64,000 nucleotides of DNA, taken from positions 25,372,069 to 25,436,068 of the forward strand of contig OW203993.1 in NCBI GenBank assembly GCA_934047225.1, read 5' to 3'. Positions within the stretch are counted from its first letter, which is position 1. Each line of letters begins with the position of its first letter. The position numbers were made by a program, and so were the translations under genes. The notes beneath the pieces were generated by a model that was not told where the DNA came from, did not search any database, and worked only from the letters and a program-made list of their open reading frames with translations. This DNA is from Ypsolopha sequella. Its lineage: Eukaryota > Arthropoda > Insecta > Lepidoptera > Ypsolophidae. Shown here in pieces: positions 44,601 through 48,714 of this stretch.

Positions 44601-47352
44601 TGAATGTTTACAAATACAAGGTGACTTTTTGATCATCGTCCAAATTCATACTGGAGGCTTGATATGTGATCAGTATCTTGGATCAGTAAAAATGTTTGTG
44701 AATTTCGTAAAATGAAATTTCGGCTTCCCATAGAAATTCAGTTCCAGTCCCGAGTGAATCACTATGGGGAGTCGAAATTTCATTTTACGAATTTCACCAA
44801 AATTGTTATTGATCCATGATACTGATTACTGATCACTTACCAAGCCACCAGTATGAATTTGGACGATGATCAAAAAGTCACCTTGTATATGTATAATGAA
44901 CAGAAAATCACTTGTACTATCCCACAAATTTATTCAGTACTTCCTGACCGGACCTTCTTTTGATAATTAAGAATATTGCCATAAAGGCGAAACCGGTCGG
45001 AAGGTACTAAATAAATTTGTGGGATAGTACAAGTGATTTTCTGTTCATTACATCTTTGTACTGAAATTTCATTTATGTTTTTGTTGAAATATTTTTAACA
45101 AATACCTTTATTATAAACTCCTGCAGGTTTCTGGTTTCCTCAGAGGTGAGTTGCTGATGCAGAGCTTTGTGCATTTTGACATGTTTTGGACAAATCAGAG
45201 AAGCATAGAATCCTTCCAACCTGGTTACAGAAATATCATTAATTTTATTTAAATTAAATATTGTGCAGTATTTGGTCACGAAAATATGTATTATTGAAAT
45301 TAGATTCTTAAAATGATCTATTTATTTTAAAAAAGAAAGAGACAAAAATTGCACATTGAAGTTAAAAAACGACCGAATTCGTCTTTTCTTTTTTTTTGCA
45401 AATATTTACGATTCGAAAACGGTTTCGAGCTTTCCTTAACTGTTTTAGTAGATAGATTTTAAAATAAGTTTGCATATTCAAGGAAAAAGGCGATTTCTTT
45501 CATTAGACCGTTCAGTGACGCCATTCCATAGACATTTTTATATTTCTTGAACGCGTCCTAACAAAGATCCGACCATTCAACTTAATAAGAGTACGTCACT
45601 TCCTGTAAATACTAAAATACTTATAAAATCGGTTTAACGATCATATCGTACCTTCTGAAGCACGCAAACCGAGTAAAATGGGATCTGAAACCACGAACTC
45701 CGAGACGTCCAAACCATCAGATCATAGAAGTCAAGTAAACGCAGTCTACTACTTACTCATCCAGCTCAGAAACATTAGCATAGCTCAACTTGACATGCAG
45801 GTGTGGGCACACAACGACGCTGGGGAAGGGCACCGCCCACACTGGCGTCTGGAGCGAGTCCATCACGTTCACGAAAGGGGTGGAGTTCCACTGGCTGAAG
45901 AGTTGGAAGATGTTGAGGAAGCAGACGGAGACGCTGGCGACCATGATGATGATCCAGGTCGTTTTCTCTTTGCGGCTGAAGGTCGGCTCGAAGATGTATC
46001 TGGACGTGAAAGGTTTTTGTGGAGCAATGTAAAAGAAAATTGATTAGGATCAGATGGGGAACCTAAAAAATCAATACTGTTCTATTGTGCCGGTTTTTTT
46101 CAAAAGCAAAGCGACTACTGCTGAGCATTATTCTGAAAATTCATTTGTGATCGTGAAGCAACAGATAACATCTACGATGACAAAACCCCACGACGAACAC
46201 TTTTCAGACTATATTTAAAATACTTTATAAAAATTATAAAAAAAAATCGACACTTTTAGAACTTGCACATCTACTTCAGTAAATACTGTATTATTTTGAT
46301 AAAATAGTATGTTATTTTTGGAATCTCTTTCTAGGGATTTGTTAGAACAGAAACGCGATTGGAGAAATTCGGCTGGATAGAAATATTTATTGAAATGAGG
46401 TTTTTTTCGACACCAATTCTCCTGGTTTGACAATTTAGAATGACATATGGTTTGCAATTATATTTATAGCACACTGTGCGTAAAATGACCGCTTTACGCA
46501 CGCTGCGCGTGCGTAAAGTCGGCATTTTCTGCACTTGTGCTATAAAAATTATACAAAACTCGTGCGAGAAACTTTTTCTCGACTCGTGTGATTGCGGCAC
46601 GAGCTCACACTCGTCAGAAAACGTTTCATCGCTCTCGTATCGTAATGTACTATTTATTAGATGGGTTTTCTAGGACTGCGGGCCTATTGTGTATCTCTAG
46701 TTGCCTTCTGGACTGGGTGTCTATCATCAAAAACATAGATATACTATCGAATTCCGATGTCCTAAGGATATTTTCGCACTTGAAGTGACGACACAGATTG
46801 TTAATAGTTCAATACCCACTAAAGGCAATTTTGAAATTTCAGTTTTTAGCTATGTTTTTGATAATAGGCACCTCGTGCAGTTGGCAACTAAAGATACACA
46901 ATAGGGGGGCTGGTTAAACGAAATTTTGATAGCAACTTTAGCACATTTTATATTAATAAAAAACCGACTTTTGCTACTTTTCCACGAATCCGTCCCTCTC
47001 GCACTGAGGGGTTTTTCGCATATGGAGTAACAGGGACGCTAAAGAAGCCACGAGAATAACACAAAAACACAAAGAAATCTTACTTTACTCCATGTAAGGA
47101 TCCTTCATAGAAAAACTGTCTAACACCTCTGCACATCTCATCAATCCATAAATTCATGACTTGTCTACAAGCTGCGCCAGGCTCACACCGTCTTTTATAA
47201 CTCTTCTTCAATCTCAGAGCTTCGGGACTTAAATGCTTGAAGTCCTTCCAGTAGACCACGTCTTTCAGGTGGAGACTAGTATCGTAGATGACCTTTGTTG
47301 TATTTTCTTCCTTCTCCATCGTAGAATTCACATCGGTCTTTGTTTGTTTCAT
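8467..47352 (-). CDS. ppk-like: Pickpocket-type DEG/ENaC sodium channel subunit, ten coding exons
   Basis: A spliced gene encoding 586 aa. DEG/ENaC subunits form trimeric, usually amiloride-sensitive sodium channels in the plasma membrane; insect pickpocket members act in mechanosensation, taste, pheromone detection or fluid balance. Coding exons: 47352-47084, 45999-45757, 45220-45106, 41510-41353, 38273-38048, 36433-36166, 35750-35685, 29228-29048, 25020-24929, 8609-8467. All introns are GT-AG, phases fit, and the sum is 1761 nt. Landmarks are the N-terminal LHG motif (residues 86-88), TM1 (about 105-126), the VCPH segment after it, the YGRCYAFN motif, the cysteine-rich RQCFF/NCKHD/CNC region, SCYPSCNDI, and TM2 (about 541-566) with GFS as the GxS selectivity filter, then a short tail. 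The exact ligand and orthologue cannot be assigned. The exon 7/8 junction has an alternative solution. Upstream non-coding exons were not found. Confidence 0.9.
8631..8700. repeat. AGGGTTCCGT repeat fragment next to exon 10 acceptor
   Basis: GTCTAAGTGCAAATCGGGCTC followed by AAGGGTTCCGTACC and then TACGGAACCCTAAAAA. It is both ends of the family with the middle missing. It ends about 20 nt from the exon 10 splice acceptor. Confidence 0.7.
8701..9617. other. Intron 9 sequence, nothing recognised
   Basis: No transposon or ORF was recognised in this part of the last intron apart from the short fragment on its left and the MITE on its right. Confidence 0.35.
9618..9879. mobile_element. CAAGGTGACTTTTTG foldback MITE, copy 1
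   Basis: 262 bp with inverted ends CAAGGTGACTTTTTGATCAT and, on the right, ATGGTCAAAAATTCACCTTG, flanked by TA on both sides. The whole element is close to one palindrome and the midpoint has GAAATTTCG/CGAAATTTC. Other copies: 24297, 29817, 44617. The TA duplication suggests Tc1/mariner-type mobilisation. Confidence 0.85.
10040..10125 (-). repeat. Fragment of the GCGTCCCTGTTACTCC repeat family
   Basis: CACGAATCCGTCCCACTCGC and CATATGGAGTAACAGGGACG match the end of the repeats at 22650 and 46905-47045. Confidence 0.6.
10258..10345. repeat. hAT-like terminal fragment
   Basis: GGTGCCCAGACGGTCGATCG resembles the CAGGGGT..CAAACGGTCGATCGC end at 57979. Such CAGNGGT termini are typical of hAT elements in animals. 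Only the end is present. Confidence 0.4.
10349..11407. repeat. Large foldback element with ~285-bp inverted arms
   Basis: Left end TAGACCGGGAGATAGTGACA and right end TGTCACTATCTCCCGGTCTA are exact complements. The arms match for about 285 bp, through GGTGTGACTTACAGCCCGCC. The ~480-bp centre contains repeated GTATGGC words in different contexts. No transposase. Confidence 0.85.
11408..12040. other. Intron 9 with two repeat fragments
   Basis: An AGGGTTCCGT repeat 3' end lies at 11735-11830 (+), with (GACA)n and TAGGGTTCCGTTTGGAACCC. At 11944-12040 is one arm of the TTTCGCAGCCGG foldback family that is complete at 61984-62360. The rest is unrecognised. Confidence 0.5.
12040..12490 (-). pseudogene. 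LINE ORF2 C-terminal remnant with zinc knuckle
   Basis: The minus strand encodes, with interruptions, a [20 protein letters not shown] segment and a downstream C2H2-like [20 protein letters not shown]. That layout is seen at the C terminus of many insect non-LTR retrotransposon ORF2 proteins. Stops and frame changes show it is dead. Confidence 0.65.
12552..13198 (+). pseudogene. LINE reverse transcriptase, N-terminal piece
   Basis: An open frame of 134 residues from 12583, extendable upstream to about 12552, stops at 12987 and then continues in the same frame as [17 protein letters not shown]. This is the palm and thumb of a non-LTR reverse transcriptase. It ends abruptly at the mariner insertion. 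Confidence 0.75.
13201..14408 (-). mobile_element. Mariner transposon inserted in the LINE
   Basis: 1208 bp with inverted ends CGAGGGGCATGCTAAAAGAA and TTCTTTTGGCATGCCCCTCG, and TA duplicated at 13199-13200 and 14409-14410. Length, ends and target are typical of the mariner family. Confidence 0.93.
13237..14224 (-). pseudogene. Mariner transposase pseudogene (DD34D)
   Basis: Start [18 protein letters not shown]. The helix-turn-helix region ([15 protein letters not shown]) and catalytic triad are visible: [15 protein letters not shown], and SPDLAPCDF with exactly 34 residues between the second and third D. It is inactive because of a frameshift near 14160, an in-frame TGA at about 13706 after DPETK, and a second frameshift near 13350 after CDF. 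The C terminus then reads [18 protein letters not shown] and stops at 13237. Confidence 0.88.
14411..14872 (+). pseudogene. LINE reverse transcriptase, C-terminal piece
   Basis: Resumes exactly where the left piece stops: MLL before the mariner, [20 protein letters not shown] after it. The open 154-residue stretch ends YSDNDSKL and stop at 14872. [11 protein letters not shown] is the common C-terminal motif of Jockey-group ORF2. Confidence 0.78.
15355..15660 (+). repeat. Interspersed repeat with GGCCGCCTGGATTCGTGCTG
   Basis: AATCGAATGGGCGGAGGTAGG followed by the GGCCGCCTGGATTCGTGCTG block and GGTTCGGGCGG. The copy at 33763-34270 matches but carries an insertion. It could be part of a LINE 3' region. 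Confidence 0.6.
15892..16860 (+). repeat. AGGGTTCCGT-family repeat with internal duplications
   Basis: Starts CCGGCCAAGTGCGAGTCAGA and ends in CTGTGACATACAGACGGAC with (GGAC)n. A ~187-bp internal segment (from TATAATTTGATACCC to CATATTTTT) is present twice, with a further partial copy near 16648. A run of 13 G lies at 16074-16086. Confidence 0.75.
16862..17160. repeat. AGATGGCGCCAT repeat, copy 1
   Basis: Shares AAGTGCATTATAGATGGCGCC, ATCGCGATATCG and GTAGTACAACTTTGTACTAGG-like blocks with 33505-33720 and 34857-35160. Confidence 0.65.
17727..17935 (+). pseudogene. RTE-like LINE C-terminal fragment, inverted to its body
   Basis: Encodes [20 protein letters not shown] and [11 protein letters not shown] plus [11 protein letters not shown], the C-terminal region of RTE-type ORF2 proteins. 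It reads on the plus strand, whereas the adjoining body reads on the minus strand. Confidence 0.7.
17935..19934 (-). pseudogene. RTE-clade LINE: endonuclease plus partial reverse transcriptase
   Basis: Minus-strand frames in order: a glycine-rich start and [18 protein letters not shown] (AP endonuclease N terminus, 19719-19934); [15 protein letters not shown] and [11 protein letters not shown] (19306-19749); SSDHRLIRS, then [30 protein letters not shown] and [14 protein letters not shown] (17933-19309). Two frameshifts separate the pieces. The YxDD-containing half of the palm is missing, so it cannot be active. Confidence 0.82.
20684..21573. mobile_element. Non-autonomous hAT-like element, copy 2
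   Basis: Same ends (TAGAGATGAAACGGATA and TATCCGTTTCATCTCTA) and same interior as 6629-7513, with similar length. No clear 8-bp duplication could be found here. Confidence 0.82.
21574..21976. other. Intron 9 sequence, nothing recognised
   Basis: AT-rich; no ORF or repeat structure seen. Confidence 0.35.
21977..22540 (-). repeat. AGGGTTCCGT-family repeat, minus strand
   Basis: TTAGGGTTCCGTAGTACC at the left, (GTCC)n at about 22035-22060, and GAGTATGACTCGTACTTGGC at the right end. Confidence 0.78.
22650..23075 (+). repeat. GCGCCCTGTTACTCC repeat, uninterrupted copy
   Basis: Begins TTTAGCGCCCTGTTACTCC, includes TAACCAGGTCCTAGATACCG, GAATTTCTCCAATTGCG and CAGGTCCCTAGAAAAGATT, and ends near CTTAAAGTGTCGATTTTTT. 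It serves as the empty-site reference for insertions in the copies at 46240 and 54760. Confidence 0.7.
23076..23347. other. Intron 9 sequence, nothing recognised
   Basis: No ORF or clear repeat; includes GC-richer TTTCGCGCGCATTTTTGCGC. Confidence 0.35.
23348..23770 (+). repeat. Interspersed repeat, inverted copy at 48715-49115
   Basis: Contains ATTTGCCCTTGTGTGACG, CAAGATAAATTTATAATAAT and GCAATCACACATCAC, each found in reverse at 48715-49115. A run of about 24 A lies at 23737-23760. Confidence 0.65.
23915..24100 (-). mobile_element. LINE 3' end, minus strand
   Basis: Minus strand reads ATGCTAATTAGCATTAAGC, then TGTGCAATAAAGAATTTTT and an (ATT)n tail. The same 3' end is seen on the plus strand at 32885-32955. 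Confidence 0.65.
24297..24558. mobile_element. CAAGGTGACTTTTTG foldback MITE, copy 2
   Basis: 262 bp, TA at 24295-24296 and 24559-24560; ends as in the copy at 9618. Confidence 0.85.
24562..24870. mobile_element. hAT-like MITE with CTTCGACCAAAATAAA termini
   Basis: Inverted ends CTTCGACCAAAATAAAATGA / TTCTTTTATTTTGGTCGAAG, about 30 bp. Flanks CCTTGTAT (24554-24561) and CCTTGTAG (24871-24878) are a 7/8 target duplication. It landed at the extreme right end of the MITE at 24297-24558. Confidence 0.75.
24929..25020 (-). CDS. ppk-like: Channel exon 9: pre-TM2 extracellular segment
   Basis: Acceptor ACTATGTCCAG before 25020 and donor GCTG|GTAAGT at 24929/24928. Encodes residues 509-540: [15 protein letters not shown] then a stretch ending DEYYFAG, which leads directly into TM2 encoded in exon 10. 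Confidence 0.9.
24934..25216 (-). repeat. 140-bp tandem duplication of exon 9 and its acceptor
   Basis: 24934-25076 and 25074-25216 appear identical, period exactly 140. The copy farther upstream in the gene (25074-25216) has the acceptor and most of exon 9 but not the last coding bases or the donor. Confidence 0.95.
25238..25790. mobile_element. AAGTAGAGCCACTGAG MITE, copy 1
   Basis: 553 bp; ends AAGTAGAGCCACTGAGTGAT and ATCACTCAGTGGCTCTACTT; TA on both sides (25236-25237, 25791-25792). The second copy at 29252-29795 shares the interior, including CAGTGGCGTAGCTATCGGAG. Confidence 0.88.
25871..26288. repeat. Foldback with TTTCGGCCTCATCAGT arms and 27-bp repeats
   Basis: Arms of about 75 bp (GTAGTTTTAACAATTATATG to GGCCTCATCAGT and its reverse). 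Between them a 27-bp unit, TGGACCCGGACTCAACAGAC-type, occurs three times (26133-26213). ACAAAAAAGGTGT-like words lie near both sides. Confidence 0.8.
26289..26749. other. Intron 8 sequence with an unassigned 105-codon ORF
   Basis: A plus-strand ORF at 26391-26708 shows no recognisable domain. Paired AGATGGCG words suggest a decayed MITE. I do not call a gene. Confidence 0.35.
26750..26829 (+). repeat. hAT-like terminal fragment
   Basis: Ends GGCCGTAGTTTGGAGACCCCTG, the reverse of CAGGGGTCTCCAAACTACGG, a terminus typical of animal hAT elements; GCGGGCCGGCC precedes it. Confidence 0.5.
26988..27400. repeat. GC-rich foldback
   Basis: CGGCCACAGCTTCAGGCTTC (left) and GAAGCCTGAAGCTGTGGCCC (right) are inverted. 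The interior is markedly GC-rich compared with its surroundings. Several overlapping short ORFs on both strands are compositional. Confidence 0.65.
27538..28059. mobile_element. piggyBac-like MITE, TTAA-flanked (522 bp)
   Basis: Ends AGGAGACGGTCAG and CTGACCGTCTCCT, each next to TTAA (27534-27537, 28060-28063). No transposase. Confidence 0.7.
28212..29017. mobile_element. piggyBac-like non-autonomous element, TTAA-flanked (806 bp)
   Basis: Ends CCCTTAAATGCAT and ATGCATTTAAGGG, with TTAA at 28208-28211 and 29018-29021. CCC-starting ends and TTAA targets fit piggyBac. It ends 31 bp from the channel exon 8 boundary (29048). Confidence 0.8.
29048..29228 (-). CDS. ppk-like: Channel exon 8: SCYPSCNDI region
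   Basis: Acceptor TTCCTAG at 29229-29235, donor AAAGT|GTAAGT at 29048/29047. Encodes residues 449-508, including [15 protein letters not shown], the degenerin motif before the TM2-linked palm. An alternative start at 29248 (acceptor CTACTTTAG), joined with a donor at 35681/35680, also keeps frame and adds eight residues. Confidence 0.85.
29252..29795. mobile_element. AAGTAGAGCCACTGAG MITE, copy 2, abutting exon 8
   Basis: 544 bp, same ends as copy 1 apart from AAGTAGGGCC on the left and a final G on the right; TA at 29250-29251 and 29796-29797. It lies only 23 bp from the preferred exon 8 acceptor, and the alternative acceptor AG begins in its target duplication. Confidence 0.88.
29817..30078. 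mobile_element. CAAGGTGACTTTTTG foldback MITE, copy 3
   Basis: TA at 29815-29816 and 30079-30080; 262 bp; same arms as the copy at 9618. Confidence 0.85.
30081..30839. other. Intron 7 sequence with an AGGGTTCCGT 3' fragment
   Basis: 30480-30702 (+) is the 3' half of the AGGGTTCCGT family with (GGAC)n and TACGGAACCCTAAAAAC. 30115-30175 resembles the GCTTG..AATTCGAC end of the foldback at 34288. The rest is unrecognised. Confidence 0.5.
31316..32107 (-). pseudogene. Non-LTR reverse transcriptase fragment with YADD
   Basis: A 263-codon open frame: [20 protein letters not shown], then [15 protein letters not shown] (catalytic YADD), [14 protein letters not shown] and [15 protein letters not shown]. 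It begins within the palm, so the endonuclease and fingers are missing. The LINE's A/T-rich tail is at 31033-31080; GGATATA flanks both sides (31024-31030 and about 32090-32096). Confidence 0.82.
32173..32640 (+). pseudogene. LINE ORF2 C-terminal fragment
   Basis: [38 protein letters not shown] and [20 protein letters not shown] are standard C-terminal motifs of Jockey/CR1-group ORF2. The frame is open to the stop at 32640. The 3' UTR runs to about 32955 and ends TGTGCAATAAAGAATT with a (TACA)n tail. Confidence 0.8.
33041..33504. other. Intron 7 sequence, nothing firm
   Basis: May continue the RTE tail at first; the AT-rich remainder holds no recognisable feature. Confidence 0.35.
33505..33720. 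repeat. AGATGGCGCCAT repeat, copy 2
   Basis: Shares TAGATGGCGCCATGGGTTGTC, CATCGCGATATCG and TACAACTTTGTACTAGGC with copies 1 and 3. Confidence 0.65.
33763..34270 (+). repeat. GGCCGCCTGGATTCGTGCTG repeat with an internal insertion
   Basis: Matches 15355-15660 on both sides of an insertion at about 33897-34138. The insert includes AACCGACTTCAAAAAAGGAG and GGTTCTCAATTCGACTGTA, a repeat I know to be frequent in lepidopteran genomes. Confidence 0.65.
34288..34738. mobile_element. TA-flanked foldback with ~95-bp arms
   Basis: Left CAGGCTGCTTGTTAATTCGA, right TCGAATTACCAAGCACCCAG; TA at both sides (34286-34287, 34739-34740). The arms extend through TAACGCCTATCAACTAGGTG. Confidence 0.8.
34743..34801. 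repeat. 59-bp hairpin
   Basis: CAGGGTGGAAAAAATTTAAGG pairs with CCTTAAATTTTTTCCAGCCTG, 20 of 21 bp, with a 17-nt loop, flanked by TA. A tiny MITE remnant is likeliest. Confidence 0.6.
34857..35160. repeat. AGATGGCGCCAT repeat, copy 3
   Basis: Like 16862-17160, including CATACTGAAAGCACAGTTTA on the left. Confidence 0.65.
35161..35684. other. Intron 7 sequence with (ACCT)n microsatellite
   Basis: (CTAC)n/(ACCT)n at about 35275-35300, followed by CTAACATATTGCCTAGCTAT, which recurs in reverse at 50640-50720. No gene. Confidence 0.5.
35685..35750 (-). CDS. ppk-like: Channel exon 7
   Basis: Acceptor TTTTCTTTTCAG before 35750; donor AATA|GTAAGT at 35685/35684. Encodes residues 427-449: [20 protein letters not shown] with two conserved cysteines of the extracellular domain. 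Confidence 0.88.
36166..36433 (-). CDS. ppk-like: Channel exon 6: cysteine-rich domain
   Basis: Acceptor TTCATTTACAG before 36433; donor CCTC|GTGAGT at 36166/36165. Residues 338-427, with [27 protein letters not shown] and [10 protein letters not shown], the most diagnostic DEG/ENaC extracellular block. Confidence 0.92.
36442..37117. repeat. Foldback with 13-bp direct flanks, next to exon 6
   Basis: Arms AACGGCTCACCTCAATACGT ... CATCTGGGCGAGTAA and reverse, about 95 bp. GAACCCCTGTTTA lies at both outer sides (36442-36454 and about 37105-37117). The right side has a ~28-bp extra tail, an asymmetry reminiscent of Penelope-like elements, but no coding region supports that. Confidence 0.6.
37201..37670. 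repeat. 37-bp minisatellite, 12-13 units in intron 5
   Basis: Unit CTACTTGTTTTGCTGACTAT plus AGATAGGCTGTAGCCTC. Central units are almost identical; outer ones diverge, the usual pattern of arrays that turn over in the middle. Confidence 0.95.
37671..38047. other. Intron 5 sequence, nothing recognised
   Basis: No feature seen between the minisatellite and exon 5. Confidence 0.35.
38048..38273 (-). CDS. ppk-like: Channel exon 5: extracellular domain
   Basis: Acceptor TATATTTTAG before 38273; donor TACT|GTGAGT at 38048/38047. Residues 262-337, including [14 protein letters not shown], equivalent to the conserved GL.I.L strand of pickpockets. GC-richer than its surroundings, as are the other coding exons. 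Confidence 0.9.
38285..38876. repeat. Foldback with GGGCTACGTTTC arms
   Basis: Left TTAGGGCTACGTTTCAGAACG, right CGTTACGAAACGTACCCTA. Internal AAGCGTTTTGAAACGG and CGAAAGCGTTTCTAAAC are also inverted. Confidence 0.55.
38968..39530 (+). repeat. AGGGTTCCGT-family repeat, 5' part
   Basis: GACCGGCCAAGTGCGAATCAG then GGGTTCCGTATTGTGG; the (GGAC)n end is missing. Confidence 0.72.
39681..39912. repeat. Near-perfect long palindrome
   Basis: AGGTCACGTGTACGTCCGGT ... CGCGTAATTTTGATTTTC is mirrored by GAAAATC ... CGCGGTAGACTCGC ... CACGTGACC. Its inner 170 bp equals the MITE at 48415-48586; the outer arms match the repeat at 2790-2915. Confidence 0.8.
40011..40645. other. Intron 4 sequence, possibly part of a THAP element
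   Basis: Less AT-rich than its surroundings, with a TATATAAG box at about 40453, but no ORF. It may be the 5' part of whatever carries the THAP exon. Confidence 0.35.
40646..40710 (+). pseudogene. First exon of a THAP-domain protein, orphan
   Basis: ATG opens [15 protein letters not shown] and then GISFHS, the N-terminal C-x4-C half of a THAP zinc-binding domain, followed exactly by donor GTAAGT at 40711. The second half (WxKAxR...CxxHF) was not found in frame downstream on this strand. It is antisense inside a channel intron, so it is probably a transposon remnant. Confidence 0.6.
40955..41170. repeat. Partial CAAGGTGAAATTTAATC-type MITE
   Basis: Starts CAAGGTGACATTTAATCAAC and GGAGACTCGGTTGGTGAT as at 52485; the right end is replaced by the hairpin at 41175. 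Confidence 0.6.
41175..41223. repeat. Perfect 21-bp hairpin
   Basis: TAATAACACGACCTGAAGGAC and its exact complement separated by GAATAAC. It lies 130 bp from exon 4. Confidence 0.85.
41353..41510 (-). CDS. ppk-like: Channel exon 4: YGRCYAFN motif
   Basis: Acceptor TTTTTTTCAG before 41510; donor GGCAT|GTAAGG at 41353/41352. Residues 210-262. [11 protein letters not shown] is the hallmark T..G.CY.FN of DEG/ENaC extracellular domains; paired cysteines KECCDH precede it. Confidence 0.92.
41541..43872 (-). mobile_element. 5'-truncated LINE with an intact reverse transcriptase frame
   Basis: A 678-codon frame (41836-43872), open without stops. Motifs in order: SAGSD (201-205), [61 protein letters not shown] (418-421), [14 protein letters not shown]. 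No ATG begins it and the endonuclease is missing, so it is a truncated insertion. The 3' end carries ATGTATTTCATTC twice near 41545-41575. Same strand as the channel gene, within intron 3. Confidence 0.88.
43878..44350 (-). mobile_element. LINE 3' end with (AAAT)n tail
   Basis: Minus strand ends CTCTGTTTTATTAGTAAATA then (AAAT)n, next to the 5' truncation of the previous LINE. Only 3' UTR is visible, and the left-hand limit is uncertain. Confidence 0.45.
44617..44885. mobile_element. CAAGGTGACTTTTTG foldback MITE, copy 4
   Basis: TA at 44615-44616 and 44886-44887. Contains a small internal duplication, TACTGAT, giving 269 bp. Confidence 0.85.
44895..45049. repeat. 155-bp foldback
   Basis: AATGAACAGAAAATCACTTG and its complement, 38 bp; inner AGTACTTCC/GGAAGGTACT pair too. 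One arm recurs at 14910-14955. Confidence 0.8.
45106..45220 (-). CDS. ppk-like: Channel exon 3
   Basis: Acceptor TTTCTGTAACCAG before 45220; donor AAAG|GTATTT at 45106/45105. Residues 171-209, running from the post-TM1 segment ([16 protein letters not shown]) toward the finger. Confidence 0.87.
45757..45999 (-). CDS. ppk-like: Channel exon 2: first transmembrane segment
   Basis: Acceptor TTTCACGTCCAG before 45999; donor GATGA|GTAAGT at 45757/45756. Residues 90-171: [17 protein letters not shown]1 ([19 protein letters not shown]), then [16 protein letters not shown], the conserved P-x-V-x-[IV]-C entry into the extracellular domain. Confidence 0.93.
46000..46239. other. Intron 1 sequence
   Basis: Contains the exon 2 acceptor tract; nothing else seen. 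Confidence 0.4.
46468..46650. mobile_element. 183-bp insertion flanked by TATTTAT
   Basis: TATTTAT lies at 46461-46467 and 46651-46657. Inside, CTTTACGCACGCTGCGCGTGCGTAAAG forms a strong stem. No long terminal repeats; type unknown. Confidence 0.65.
46683..46905. mobile_element. 223-bp foldback MITE
   Basis: CCTATTGTGTATCTCTAGTTG and CAACTAAAGATACACAATAGG; inner ATCAAAAACATAG/CTATGTTTTTGAT also pair. Confidence 0.75.
47084..47352 (-). CDS. ppk-like: Channel exon 1: cytosolic N terminus
   Basis: ATG at 47352-47350, with an in-frame TAG just upstream that is also the AG of a possible acceptor (CTTTTTAG, so the exon may extend to 47361). Donor GTAAA|GTAAGA at 47084/47083. Encodes 90 residues ending [13 protein letters not shown] is the conserved gating motif of DEG/ENaC channels. 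Two internal cysteines (CEPGAAC) and a basic KKSYKRR are notable. Confidence 0.88.
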
Positions 47353-47536
47353 GGCCTTTGGCTAAAAAGACTAGATTAGAAGGTGTAAGCTTTCTACTCT
47401 TGATGATTTCAACTGAGATATTAAAATACTGGATGTAAATATGATTTTAAACTTCTTAGGGTTTATTCTTGTGCCCATAAACAATAATATTTCTACCAAA
47501 ATCTATCGGTTTGGATACTCTAAACATTATTAAAGT

Positions 47537-47811
47537 GCATTAGAAACTAGAAAAGATTAATTAAAACAAATGTTGAGCAAGATAACGCCCTCGTGAGCGT
47601 TCAGTATTTGCATTATTGGCTGGTATATCAAGTGGTTACAAAAAAATGGTGGAACAATTCAACAGTCTAGGATGGGTACCTTGGTGGCGCAATCGGTACT
47701 CTGGTAAAGCCAGAGGTCACGGTTTCAAATCCTGGCCCAAATATTTTTTTTCTAAATATTTGTCCTACTTGAAATTTGTTTTTAATTGATCTTTTCTAGT
47801 TTGTATTGCAT
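47537..47811. mobile_element. Foldback enclosing a tRNA-like segment
   Basis: ACTAGAAAAGATTAATTAAA and its near complement bound it. Inside, 47672-47745 has TTGGTGGCGCAATCGGTA (A-box-like) and GGTTTCAAATCC (B-box-like with one extra T). A tRNA pseudogene or SINE head rather than a working tRNA. Confidence 0.55.
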
Positions 47812-48414
47812 TGTCATAATATTAAGGGTGAACTTATTTTACTTGTTAAACAAGACAGGTCAGCTGCGACAGAGTGTAAGAAAACTAAAAAAAAACACAC
47901 ACTTAGGCGTATATGTAAAATACCATATAATTTACTAGGTAATAAAATGATGGAAAATAGCCCGAGAGGACATATTAATCGTACCCCAAATTGATTATTT
48001 TAGTCCAACTTTGTCCAGAATTTATGCGATATATATAAAAAAAAAAGTTAACAATGATGTTACTTTAACAAAGCACCGAGTGTTAATGTTAGAAATGCGT
48101 GTCCTCAAACACTCGTACTAATCGACTGGATGCAATTTATTGTAGTGATAAGTCTTTCGCAATTTATGGTAAAGATTGCAATTGCAATGCATTTTAGAAA
48201 GCACTTAACGGTATTAATGGACAAAGAAAGACAGATAATAAATTGGACGAAGATATACTGTCGATTAAACAATTCTGACAGGTTGGTTCGGTGATGTTTG
48301 TCCTATTTGCATGTTAGGCAACTTTGAAACAAGTACAGTAGAAATAAATTGTAACAAAATGTGTAAATTTAGCAAAGTAGCATAATATGTCATTTAATTC
48401 ATCTTTCTAACCTG
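47812..48414. other. Intergenic, nothing recognised
   Basis: AT-rich. The promoter or 5' UTR exon of the channel gene could be anywhere upstream of 47361; none can be identified. Confidence 0.35.
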
Positions 48415-48586
48415 CGGGTCTACCGCGTAATTCTGATTTTCATCAACATCAACTTGAGATTGAAATTTGCCGTGCGTGCGATGACGCCCGCCTAACATAC
48501 CATCTCTTTTCGATGGCAAATCAAATTTTGAATTTCGCATGCATTTGCTTGACGTTGATACTAATCAGAATTACGCGGTAGACCCG
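48415..48586. mobile_element. 172-bp MITE with CGGGTCTACCGCGTAA termini
   Basis: 24-bp perfect inverted ends CGGGTCTACCGCGTAATTCT.. / ..AGAATTACGCGGTAGACCCG. The same core forms the centre of the palindrome at 39681. Confidence 0.82.
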
Positions 48587-48714
48587 TAAGGCTTGACTTA
48601 TGAATTGCACATACACAAATTCTAGAAAAAGAAACATTAAAAATGCAAATAAATGGAACACATTCTAGATACCAATAACAGTGCGTCGAATTTCCATAGC
48701 TTAATTTCTAAAAA

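Larger units (their letters stand above)
46240..47045 (-). repeat. GCGTCCCTGTTACTCC repeat with two insertions
   Basis: Reverse of 22650-23075. Relative to that copy it carries extra blocks at 46468-46650 and about 46680-46905. Confidence 0.72.

Noticed and set aside
45678..46043. 121-codon plus-strand ORF
   Set aside because: Antisense shadow of channel exon 2, which has splice sites, a transmembrane segment and family motifs on the minus strand.
47672..47745. Functional tRNA gene
   Set aside because: The B-box-like block has an extra base and I could not fold a proper cloverleaf; it sits inside a foldback repeat.
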